From Pleurodeles waltl (lineage: Eukaryota; Chordata; Amphibia; Caudata; Salamandridae), in assembly GCF_031143425.1 (NCBI RefSeq), contig NC_090438.1, forward strand, positions 775,259,138 through 775,323,137: a DNA stretch of 64,000 bases, read 5' to 3'. The position numbers were made by a program, and so were the translations under genes. The notes under the pieces are model-generated. The model was given only the letters and a program-made list of their open reading frames with translations, was not told the origin of the DNA and did not search any database. This document shows, in pieces, positions 12,050 through 22,663 of the stretch. Positions within the stretch are counted from its first letter, which is position 1. Every line of letters starts with the position of its first letter.

Positions 12050-12707
12050 GGGACCAAGACCCACATGTAGGTAGCTTTTTGCATGCCGCAAACAGCGACT
12101 TTCGCTGTTTGCGACGTGCAAAAAGCACATTGCGATGCACAAAGCCAGTTTTGCGATTCAGTAACCTGGTTACCGAATCGCAAAATGGGTTTGCGACTCG
12201 CAATTAGGAAGGGGTGTTCCCTTCTTAATTGCGAATCGCAGTACAATGTAGGATTGTTTTGTGACCGCAAACGCGGGCGCAAACCAATCGCAGTTTGCAC
12301 CAATTTCAAATGGGTGCTAACACTTTCGCAAAAGGGAAGGGGTCCCCATGGGACCCCTTCCCCATTGTGAATGTCACTGTAAACATTTTTTCAGAGCAGG
12401 CAGTGGTCCTGTGGACCACTGCCTGCTCTGAAAATATGAAACGAAAACGTTTCATTTTTAGTTTTTGTAATGCATCTCGTTTTCCTTTAAGGAAGCAGTC
12501 ACAGACATGGTGGTCTGCTGTCTCCAGCAGGCCACCATCCCTGTGAGGGCCGCTATTCGCAAGGGGGGTCGCAAATTGCGACCCACCTCATGATTATTCA
12601 CTAGGTGGGCATTTGCGAAGCCCTTGCGAATCACAGATGGTGTCAGGGACAACATCCTACATTCAGATTTGCGACTCGCAAATCTGAACCTACCTACATG
12701 TGGCCCC
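12050..12707. mobile_element. Hairpin-string MITE, 658 bp
   Basis: The ends share CACATGTAGGTAG in inverted orientation. Almost the whole interior is a chain of short inverted repeats. The best are the 20-bp arms at about 12391-12433 with a 3-base loop, the 13-bp arms around 12333-12361, and the terminal hairpin at 12662-12688. A TTA precedes the left end, but no clean copy follows the right end. The left end also carries about 7 extra bases compared with the right. A Harbinger-type origin is inferred from the ends. There is no protein-coding content. Confidence 0.55.
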
Positions 12708-13322
12708 AAATTCTTAAAGTCACAAAAGTGCACCCATGGTATATGTCGTACCCCTATAAAATATTTGTGAACTGTATTTTAGCATGGGTAAATATGCATG
12801 TGTAGATTTGCTCATGTGAAAATCTATTGAGCATTTGCAAGTTCATTTTCCCTCCGCCCACTTTCTTCCCAACCCTGGAAGAAGCTCTAATTCTGCCATT
12901 GTCAGGAGTAAATGTCCAACCTTTCTTATTATGGGAAAATATTAGAGAGAAGCTGGTGAAAATCTTTAAAACATGCAGGTTAGTAGGTTTGCAGACTCAA
13001 AGGCATTCCAGCCCTGGAACTATTGCTTACTGCTTCCTCCAGCCCCAGTATGCAGATCTGCAGAAAGGTGACAAAATAAGGAAATTGCTACAGTAGGGAT
13101 TGAAACTGCAAGTATTCAAGCACTACTATGGTAGTAGCCCTGGCATAATCAGAGAGGCTATTATCAGAGCTCTTACATAATGAGATTGCTGCCATAATTT
13201 GTCGCCACACTACATGGCACCAAAGGGACAAGTAGATCTTTTTACAGGACAAGTAGATTTGAGAAGCAACCTGTCCCCTGGACAAGTAGATATTTTAATA
13301 AATTCCACATCCCTGCATCAGG

Positions 13323-14185
13323 CCTTGTTCTCACTCCTAAAACCTCAAGCCTTTCTGACCCCCTGCAGACTAAAGCATCCCACCCCAATGGTAAGCAAGA
13401 GAACATATGATTCTTTTGGTTATTGTTTTTACAAATGGGCCATGAGAGTTTGGTTAACTCCCAGTATCATCCCACTTGCAATGGTGAACAGCTGTACTTT
13501 TTGGGATTGGGTAGGCTGCCACCTGGAAAAACTTACCAGACTCAGACAGCTCTGACAAACAGACATCTGGGGGAGTCCAGGGTAGTGCGTTTTGCATGCA
13601 TCACACAACATTTTCTTACCTAAAATGTCCTGCAGACCTCAAATATTGACTAAAGACACTCGTTTTCCACGCATTAGTGTGAGGAAATCTTCTGGAATCT
13701 GTAATAACCACACATTTCATTACCACAAAGCATTCCCCCGAGCATCCTGATAAAAATAGTACCTCACTTGTGTGGATGGGCCAAGAGACCTTGACCCAAA
13801 AGGCCCTAAAGTGCTACATAGAGAGATCAGCAATTGGGGTAGCTGTAGGATTTGGGGCCATGCTCGACCGCCACCCATGGAATCTTACCACCCACAGACA
13901 TTTTTGAAAAGTAGACAACCAGGGTGGTGTGCCTTGTGTGAATCCGGTCTGCTTTTCTTACCCACAATGCCCTGCAAACCTCAAACTTTGCCTGAAATGA
14001 TGTATTTACTTACATTTCTGTAATGGAAACCTATGGAATCCGCAGGAATCCACAAAATTCCTACCACCTAGCTTTGCCTCACTTGTGCTGATAAAAATGT
14101 TGTGCCACTTGTGTGGTTGGGCCTAGTGCCAGAGACAGGAACGAATCCAACTGGGATCAACAGGAATACAAGGGCTTGCACTGAC
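13323..14185 (-). repeat. Inverted copies of the roughly 370-bp repeat
   Basis: At least two units read on the minus strand. The anchor CACTTGTGTGG followed by GGCC occurs near 13764 and 14108, and the block TACCCACAATGCCCTGC lies near 13959. They are reverse complements of blocks in the array that follows. Open frames here have no recognisable product. Confidence 0.6.
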
Positions 14186-15480
14186 GTTGGTTTGGTCTGT
14201 TCCAGTCACGGGCTCTAGACCCAGCCACACAAGTGTGGCAGCATTTTTATCTGCTCAGGTGGGGCAATGCCGAGTGGTAGGAGTTTTGTGGTTTCTTGGC
14301 GATTCTGAGGTTTCCATCACAGAAATGGAAGGAAAATGCATGATTTCAGGTAAGGTTTGAGGTTTGTAGGGCATTGTGGGTAAAAAAAACAACTCACGGG
14401 ATTCATGCAAGTCACCCATCCTGGATTTCCCTAGCTGTCTTGTTTTTAAAAAATGCACAGGTTTGCTAGGTTTCCCTAAGTGCTGGCTGAGCTAGTGACA
14501 AAAATCCAAATCTAACCACTTCGCAAAATACGGACTGATAAAATGTGGTGTATCCATGTTACGTTTTGGGCCATTTCCTGTCACGGGCACTAGGCCTACC
14601 CACACAAGTGATATACTATTTTTTATCAGAAGACTTAGGGGAATGCTGGTTGGATGGAAGTTTGTGGCTTCCAACAGATTCCAGAACTTTCCATCACAGA
14701 AATGTGAGGAAGATATGTTTTTTAGTCAAAGTTTGAGGTTTGCAAGGGATTCTGGGTAAATCAACCTGGTGACGGCCATGCAAGTCACCCCATCCTGGAT
14801 TTCCCTAGGTGTCTAGTTTTAAAAATGTACAGGTTTGCTAGATTTCCCTAGGTGCTGGCTGAGCTAGTGCCCAAAATCCACAGCTACCTACTTTGCAAAA
14901 AGGGCTGAGTTTTCAGTGGAAAAATGTGATATATCCATGTTGCATTTTGGGCCGTTTCCTGTCGTGGGCACTAGGCCTACCCACACAAGTGAGGTATCAG
15001 AAGACTTAGGGGAATGCTGGGTGGAAGGGAGTTGGGCTCCCCGTAGATTTCAGATCTTTCCATTATAGAAATGTGAGGAAATTGAGTTTTCTTAGTCAAA
15101 GTTTAAGGTTTGTAAGGGATTCTGGGTAAAACAACATGGTGAGAGCCACAAGAATTGTCCCATTTTGGGTTCCCCTTGGTGTCTAGCTTTAACAAATGTA
15201 CATGTTTGCTAGGTTTTCATAGGAGCTGGCTGAGTTAGGGCCCAAAATCCACAGCTACCCACTTTACAAAAAATAGGACAATTTTAAATGGAAAAATGTG
15301 ATGTATCTATGTTGCGTTTTGGGCCATTTTCTGATGTAGGTACCTGGCCTACCTGCACAAGTGAATCACCATTTCTATCAGAAGATATGTGGCAGCATAG
15401 ACTAGAAAGATATTTGTTATTACCCATTGAATTGCACTGCATTTGTGCCTTCCAAAGGTACGCTAGTTTGTAAGAGGGAA
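14186..15480 (+). repeat. Direct array of the roughly 370-bp repeat (about 3.5 copies)
   Basis: The anchor CTAGGCCTACCCACACAAGTG or a close form occurs at about 14208, 14588, 14969 and 15340, giving a spacing of 365-380 bp. Each unit also carries GGTTTGCTAGGTTTCCCTA, GCTGGCTGAGCTAG and GGGATTCTGGGTAA blocks. The units run in the opposite direction to those at 13323-14185, so the two sets meet head to head near 14.19 kb. Confidence 0.7.
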
Positions 15481-16410
15481 GACATTTTGAAAAATACTCT
15501 CTAATTCATATGCCAGTACGGGTACCCACAAATTCAGTGAGGTACAAATAACCACTGCTGCTGAACTCCATATCTTGTGTCCATTTCAGAAATTTATAGC
15601 TTTTGTTGATACCCACTATTCACTCAACATATTTCACCATATGAATTGGTGTATACTCGGCGCACAATGAAAAACCATTGTGTAGTGCAGCTCAGTTATT
15701 GGTCCTAGGTACCTTGGGCTCTTGGAAAACCTACAAGCTCTATATATCACCACAACCAGAAGGGCCTAGCGGACGTAATGGCATATTGTTTTAGTAAATC
15801 AGTCATTGTGACAAAAAAAATGAGATAAAAAGTTGTCAAAATTGGCTGTTTTTTCCTGCTCATTTTCGATATTTCTTTATTTCAGCAATTAGTTTCTTTG
15901 GGAATACATTGAAGGAACTACAGATATGTGCCCTTGCTGAATTCAGAATTGTCTATGCGTTTTAATCTATAGATTTTCTGAATCGTCCATGGGTTTCACA
16001 GTGATTTTCACCACACCACAAACCAGGAAAAATGTGTTACCTTTGTAGATGCCAAAAATGTAGTACAAAAATAGTATATTTATTCAGCTCTGCATGTTCC
16101 TGAAAGCAGTGAAGATCGGGACTTTAGCACAGCAAACCGTTAGTTGGTGCCATTTTTAGAAGAAAAAAAACAGACACTTTTATCCAGAGCACTTTTTTCC
16201 TATTTCCTGCCAAAAACTCAAGCTTTAGCTATATTTTGCTTATTTTCTCTGTTCCGGCCAAAAAATGGGTCAGCCAGTGCCTGCTGCCACTCAATGGGGG
16301 TGGCGAGGTTGGAGGGGATGGGGCAGAGAGGGCGACGGGGTGAAGAAAAAAAGGTTACCTGGGGGAGAGACGCATTCATCTTCCCTCTATCCTCGTCCTT
16401 TTTCTTTTCC
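15481..16410 (+). repeat. Tail module that follows the 370-bp array
   Basis: A block with AACCTACAAGCTCTATATATC (near 15728) and an A-rich AGAAAAAAAACAGACAC block (near 16159) correspond to blocks at about 58030 and 58150. There they follow another copy of the same repeat. No coding function is visible. Confidence 0.5.
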
Positions 16411-16612
16411 TAGGCTCCCAGCCAATCACGATGCTGCTGTCACCAGTAAGAGCAGCATCATGATTGGTCTGAGCCTCCTGCTTCACTGCTCAGACTGGGA
16501 TTGGGAGCCTGGGTGTGTTCTCCACTCAGCTGTGCAATACAGCTGGGTAGAGAACATGCAAATTGCGCATGTCTGTTTGGCCGGCCCAGCATGGCCGGCC
16601 TCACAGACGTGC
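16411..16612. repeat. Multi-branched inverted-repeat cluster
   Basis: The outer arms are AGGCTCCCA and TGGGAGCCT. Between them are a 17-bp hairpin with one mismatch (CCAATCACGATGCTGCT arm) and an 8-bp hairpin (GTCTGAGC arm), which together would fold as a branched structure. Three more hairpins follow: GTTCTC...GAGAAC near 16517-16555, ACATGC...GCATGT, and GGCCGGCC repeated around CAGCAT. Boundaries as an element are not defined. Confidence 0.55.
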
Positions 16613-17934
16613 CCTTTATAGTGCACATACCCCGCCTCAGGTCCCCTCCCTCCAGACCAGCACAGCCCGCCCCTTCTACCAGGAAAAATAAATTTTATTT
16701 TTCCTCATTATTATCATTTTATTTTTCCTTTCACCACAATTCAGTGGGGCGTCGGTTGGGCTTAGTACTGGTTGGGGGTGGTGGGTATAGCAGCTAGCAG
16801 GCTACTGAGTGATGTCCATAAACTCCATCATTTCTTGCATTGGCTTTGCTCTAGGCTGAAGCCTTAACTGATCTGAAAGGAGCTGATACCCAGGCATCGT
16901 ATTATCCTCCTCCTGCCTGCCTCACACCAGTGACCCATCAGTAACTACTGAATGGCATCACACGGCGCCGGTGATCCCTGCGGGGCGCGCTCCAGGCACG
17001 CTGAGACGCTATTTATGAGAGCTGCTGTGCTACTCTTAGTGAGGAAAACGCGCCCCAGAGCTAGCACTTGATTCCTTCGCCCCCACCCCAAACATGTTCC
17101 GAAAATGAGAAACAAATACAACAAATGCGAGATCTGAGCTTCTGGGGTCAGAATTAATTACAGGTTTGGATAATTATATTGTAATGTTACAGTTAGGCTC
17201 GCGTTTCTCCTGGCATAACTTCAATTCGTGAGTGTTTCCAATTTACAGCTCATTAACTGAAGAACGTTCAACGCGTTTTTTCAATTGAATCAGAGTGCGA
17301 GGATTACGAGAGAAGTGCAGGGGTGAATAAAACATATTTAGTTGTGCTTTTTTGTAGAAAAGCGATAGGTCTACTTTACATTTAATTCATGTTTTGGGTA
17401 AATGTTTCGATTAATTATGCACAATAAAGATGCATTATTATTTGTGCAAGGCTTTCTCCAGCTCAGATACTAGAGAGTAACGCAACTTCCTCAAGAAGAC
17501 AGGCGGACTCAGATTTTGACAGATTTGTTTCACGAATTGGTAACCGCGTTACTGCATCTAATCACAACGGAGTAATACATTGTGAGTAACGTGCAAGAAC
17601 AGGGTTCCCGATTGTATTACGTCCTTAAATGTGCAACGTTAGCAGCAGCTTTTTGCTGAGCCTACCAATCCCGTTTCTCATTCCATAAAAAAAAAATTAT
17701 TGTGGAAAGGAAACACCACGAATCTCTAAATAGCGAAGTTGTGGTGACTATTCAGCAATCGTTTTAGTCACAAGTACCAGACTTTTGTATGCTTCCCTAC
17801 ATTCTGTAGAGCTGTATCTTGACAATAGCGAATCCGTATTTGAGTTAAAGCTAGTGGTCTGATTACTTATTGGTCAATCTTTCTTAACCAACCTTTGCCT
17901 TACAGACTAAACCATGGCCATGCTATACAAACTT
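16613..17934. other. Unassigned sequence
   Basis: No gene or element recognised. There is a short GC-rich patch near 16965-17000 and otherwise AT-rich sequence. Confidence 0.4.
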
Positions 17935-18577
17935 GGGGCCATGTTCATGACCCGGTTTGCATCACGTTTGCACCACGCAATGTGCTGCATGCATGACGTA
18001 AACCTTAAGTTAGATTTAAGAAGGCACACCAGGCCACCTTGCTAGCATCATAAATCTCAAGTAATGCAACACAGCGCAAACAACTGCACTGCCTTACTGT
18101 GTGCCAGTGAGGCGTTTCCATGGACATTGTTGTGTGGGTGTTCCCACGCAACTCCCATGCTTTTTGACGCATTTTCAGATTTACTGGAACTGGTTACCTT
18201 GGAGTGCCAAAAAGTTAGGCCTCTTCAGGAGAGGCGCAACATAAAGAAATAGCTTTATTTATCCTCGTTTTACCTCTCTCTATGTGTGCTGTATTCGGCA
18301 GCCCAAATAGAAAGAGGAAAAAGGCTCTCAGGATTGTTTTTGTGCAGGAACATGCGCCTTCCTGCCCCAAAACAATCCTGCATGCAATGCAGGCACCCTT
18401 GCACCATGGTAGCAAGGGGCCTGCATGGGAGCTAGGCAGCCCATTGTGTGCCAGCAAAGGGGAAAGGACGGGAATGCACTATATTGCCTTAAATATGGCA
18501 CATTCATGCCCGCTCACAGTGACGCAGTGCAGCAAGGTGACTTGCTGTGCTGTGCAAGTTTTTTGTAAATATACCCC
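17935..18577. mobile_element. Probable hairpin-rich MITE, 643 bp
   Basis: The ends GGGGCCATGTTCATGA and, on the other strand, GGGGTATATTTACAAA resemble each other. The interior contains imperfect hairpins, notably around AGGATTGTTTT (about 18332-18373) and CATGCAGGC/GCCTGCATG (about 18379-18427). No convincing duplication was found. Family assignment is inference from architecture. Confidence 0.35.
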
Positions 18578-19313
18578 TTGATACTTAACCCTAAAACAAG
18601 CCAACCTTGGTTCTTTCTTAACTGTAACTACCCCGGAATGTCACCCAGTGTTCCTGATAACAATGTCCTGTGGCCAACCCCCTTTCAAACAACTTCAGCT
18701 TTCATTGTCAAAAGCAACCTCCATACTGCTTGAAGAGTCTCTTCACGCCCTCAAGTTGAACGCCCAACCAGCACCAAATGATCTAGCTTTATGTCTTAAA
18801 CAATATCTGCAACCTGCCATTCTGAAAAACCCTTCCCGGAGTAGTTTTTCTTCTCAACCACACTAAACTAATACCTTTTCCCCAACAGCTCCGCAAGAGC
18901 ATCCTCGCTTCTATCAGGTCACACCTATCTTCTATCATATCTTCTATAGCAGTTGGACCTCATCTCCTCAAATGCCTGATCCTTTCCTCCGAACAGTCTC
19001 TCACTTGGGACTCTGTCACCCCCATCCTGAACAAATGTGTTCTGAACTAATGAGCTGCTAAATCCAGATACCTTAAACTCGGCAAAAACACCCCTCCCAA
19101 CAATTGCACACTTGAAACCTTTGACCCATCGTAATCTTTCAAGACTCCACCCCCACCTCAAAGCTACTGATAAATATTGATCTACTGGGGGCGCCTTGCT
19201 CACCAGGTAAACACAGAGCTGTACCCATTTTGTATGGCCCCTCTGATCCCTTTTAGACTTCTTCAAGCAAGTATGGACAGCTAATAATTACCACAACAAA
19301 ATTAAAATACTAA
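18578..19313. other. Unassigned sequence
   Basis: C-rich on the plus strand with short open frames on both strands, but nothing I recognise. Confidence 0.35.
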
Positions 19314-19887
19314 GGGGGTCATTCTGACCCCGGCGGGCGGCGGGAGGCGCCCGCCTGGAGGGAACCGCCAGAAGACTGTACCGCGGTCAAAAGACCGCGA
19401 CGGTCATTCTGGGTTTCCCACTGGGCTGGCGGGTGACCGCCAAAAGGCCGCCCGCCAGCCCAGTGGGAAACAGCCCTCCATGAGGATGCCGGCTCCGAAT
19501 GGAGCCGGCGGAGTGGAGGATGTGCGACGGGTGCAGTGGCACCCGTCGCGTATTTCAGTGTCTGCAATGCAGACACTGAAATACAAAGTGGGGCCCCCAG
19601 GGGCCCCACGACACCCCTCACCGCCATACTGTTCCTGGCAGGCGGAACCGCCAGGAACAGGATGTCGGTGAGGGGGTCGGAATCCCCCATGGCGGCGCAG
19701 CAAGCTGCGCCGCCATGGGGGATTCCCAGGGTAGTGGAAAACCGGCGGGAGACCGCCGGTTTTCCTGTTCTGACCGCGGCCGAACCGCCGCGGTCAGAAT
19801 GCCCAAGGGAGCACCGCCAGCCTGTTGGCGGTGCTCCCGCGGTCCCCGGCCCTGGCAGTATTTACCGCCAGGGTCGGAATTACCCCC
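19314..19887. mobile_element. PIF/Harbinger-type MITE made of about 12 consecutive hairpins, 574 bp
   Basis: The ends are GGGGGTCATTCTGACC and, on the other strand, GGGGGTAATTCCGACC. The flanks are TAA at 19311-19313 and 19888-19890, the 3-bp duplication typical of Harbinger. The interior is tiled by perfect inverted repeats, usually with 3-6 base loops. Examples are 21-bp arms at 19412-19471 and at 19680-19726, 17-bp arms around 19550-19584, 13-bp arms at 19807-19838, and several of 9-12 bp. It is very GC-rich. It has no protein-coding content; open frames in it arise from the palindromes. Its ends match those of the autonomous element at 34094-43199. Confidence 0.85.
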
Positions 19888-19890
19888 TAA

Positions 19891-21051
19891 ATCTCCTAAC
19901 TTTATTAGGTCGAGGAAATTCTCTCATCCAACCTTCTCGTAACTAGGCCTGAGAGTAAATTTAATTATGCTGGAGTAATCAGAATACATTTGGTAATTCT
20001 GGGTTGCTCTTTAAGGGGAATTACTGATAATAATATTATTACCTTTGCTGGCATAAGAGTAATTTTAGGGGAATACATCCTACTGCATCAGCACATTTAG
20101 TGAAAGTGAGTGGCTGCTCATGCTGCTGTTCATATTCTGTTGTATTTAGTCCTATTATCTCAGCGAAACATGCACCATTGCATCCATTGTGGACGCAAGC
20201 GTGCATTTTGTGCTGAGAAACTAGTGCTAAATGCCAAGAGTAAGTTTAGGGAAAATCCTACCTCATGTGCACTTTTAGCAAGCGTAAGCTATTTATATTC
20301 TATTCCATTTAGCACTACGTTTTAGTGCAAAATGCATCCTCGCATCCATTCTGGACGTGAGGGGGGCATTTTCGTGCAAAGAAAATAGAGCTAAATGCAG
20401 AATTACTCTTCTCATATGATTCTGTGTAATCTTGCAATGTTTTTAGGTAATTACAAGTAATTACGCTGCACAGAATTATAAGTTGCACACGCCCCTACTA
20501 ACAACCTTTTCTCTCCCACTGGCAGCTTATTGCCACAAAACTGCTTCTCATGAAAAGCCACATTTCCCAGCTTCCCTGAAATACTTACTCATTTTAGGCC
20601 TTTCTCCATCAATGCCAACATAAAATTCACCTTATCATCTCTGTGCTCCTGAAACTCCCTGTTTTGCAACAACCTCTGTCTTGCTCCTGAAGCTAAAAAT
20701 TCTAACCATGCCTGTCTCTATACTCTCCTTGTTGACTGAGCCAAGGATCCATCGATAACTGGATCATTTTCACCTACCTATATGCCACAGCTACTCTGGA
20801 ATCTACATCTTCTTCACATCTACATTTGAAGCAAGCCCAGGGAATGTCCTTCACTCTGAATGAGATCCCGAACATCATTGACAACTCATGGAACATGCCT
20901 TGCCTTGAAAACACTGTCATACTGCAAACAACCTAAAGTAAAAAAAAAAATCTTGTTAGCTGAAGCACATTAACATCTCTTGCTGCCTCTCTGTTCACAA
21001 TATAAACCGCTGTCATGCTTTCCACATTAAAAGCCACTTACTTGTTCCTTA
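19891..21051. other. Unassigned sequence with one internal duplication
   Basis: Two similar blocks of about 100 bp lie near 20140-20240 and 20305-20400. Each has TTTAG, then ATGCA..CATCCATT.TGGACG, then GCTAAATGC. Otherwise nothing is recognised up to the retroviral LTR. Confidence 0.4.
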
Positions 21052-21055
21052 AAGG

Positions 21056-22608
21056 TGATAACGCGTCCTTCTATGTCAATTTATACACATTAGGACTCGT
21101 TTTAGGTTGATGAATCTTTTGACCCAGTGGTGAGACACCGTAAGACGAGGTAACTGATCAATATGTCAAGCAATATATCAATAATATTATCAACATATAT
21201 CACCACAATATATTTCACTTTAGACATTGGTTAAACTGCCAACGCAACCATGACCTTTCAGTCATGAATAACCATACCTTATTGAAGTTTTTGTGAATTG
21301 TATTCCCTATTGATTACAATCTAATAGCAAATGTATTGATCTCAAAACCAAAAAGCAAAAGAGCATAGTCACGATATGGCAACTGTGATAAGATTTTGAC
21401 AATGCAAAGATCACAACCATTAAGACACTAACATAAAAGATATACAGATCAGAATGCATAGAACATCCTATAAGCCCAGTTCAGCATAGTACAACGTCAG
21501 TCATGTCCGTTTGTCAGTCAAGGTGAATATCTAATCTAACCACTAATTAGCCTCAGCATGTTGGACTTCATGCAAAACAATTTAGAACATTAATTTGGAA
21601 ACATCTAACTATGGTCTCTATCCAAAAATACAGCAGTTGGTACCTAGAAAGGAAAAGCAAATAGACAAATTACAATAGCAATTGTCATAATTACCCTCCT
21701 CAGAATGAGTCAGCATACAGGATTAGTCTTCGTCTTCAGGACATCAGTTAGATCGCCATCAGTCTATCTAATCTAAGGGCCAGGGGGCACTTCCCTCATA
21801 AGGAGGAAAAGTGAGATGGGGCAACTAAGGGTGAGGATGGTTTATTAAGTCTTCAAGTCACCAAACAGAGTGACAGAGTTTCTGGATGCAATTGATATAA
21901 TTCCCTACCTCCTTCTCTCAAGTCTCCTGTGTCATGAGTTTTTATCCCTTTTTCGTAATACCTTCCCCCAAAATTCTATTGGATAGTCACTACACCCCAC
22001 TATCTTTAACCTATCAAATTATACATTAAGTAATGCATTTGTCATTCCATGATAATTCATAACATTTTGATTGGTCTTCATAATTGACGTTTTTCGTAGG
22101 TGGCACATCCGGGGTTACTTCATTTTCTGGCACATTCTTCGGGTCAAAAGTTCTCTTTTCCATGGTAGAAAGTCCTTGGATGTTTCAGTAAATGTTGCAA
22201 AAAACGCATAAAACTTATACTAAAGCAGCTAGCATGCGGATGGGAACGAACCTAAGTTTGCTACATGAAACAAAGAAAAGAACACATGCTGGGTCATAGC
22301 CTTTTGCGAGTCAGCACACTGGAGAAACAGAAAAATATGCTTTAATATGAGAGCTACACAGCTAATTCTTCGACTCACGCTAACTTAAGGCTTATGGGTT
22401 CTAATACAAATACAATCTTCGTATGTGTTAACATATTATTTTAGTCATAATGCAAGCAATCATTTCTTATAGTTGACATTAGTACATGTATACAATAATT
22501 CCTTACGTTTAAAAATATGTTTCAACGAATAATATTTATTAATGCAGCATTGTTAAGTATAAGCATTTTCACATCTAAAATAGGTAATGTTTAGATTACG
22601 CTCCCTCA
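21056..22608 (-). repeat. 3' LTR of the endogenous retrovirus
   Basis: This is 1553 bp, begins TG and ends CA on the plus strand, and is about 98% identical to 48366-49916. On the minus strand an ATAAAAA box (about 21936-21947) is followed roughly 95 bases later by AATAAA (21841-21846). These are candidate TATA and polyadenylation signals. They imply an unusually long U5 of several hundred bases. Confidence 0.9.
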
Positions 22609-22621
22609 GTCCCTCCTCTGA
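22609..22621 (-). other. Polypurine tract of the retrovirus
   Basis: On the minus strand the bases just before the 3' LTR read TCAGAGGAGGGAC, a purine-rich run at the position where plus-strand DNA synthesis is primed. Confidence 0.7.
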
Positions 22622-22663
22622 TGACGCTCGTCATCACACAAATCTTTCTTTGATCCTTCATTT

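Larger units (their letters stand above)
11061..13315. mobile_element. Non-autonomous hAT-like DNA transposon, 2255 bp
   Basis: The ends are perfect 15-bp inverted repeats, CAGGGATGTGGAATT on the left and its complement on the right. They are flanked by an exact 7-bp direct repeat CATCAGG at 11054-11060 and 13316-13322. Near the right end GGACAAGTAGAT occurs three times (13228-13292), and GGGACAAGTAG occurs near the left end at about 11150. Such subterminal repeats are typical transposase-binding sites of hAT elements. No transposase frame is present. CAGGG ends fit hAT, but hAT duplications are normally 8 bp, so the superfamily is inferred. Two smaller elements (11754-11888, 12050-12707) lie inside. 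Confidence 0.7.
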
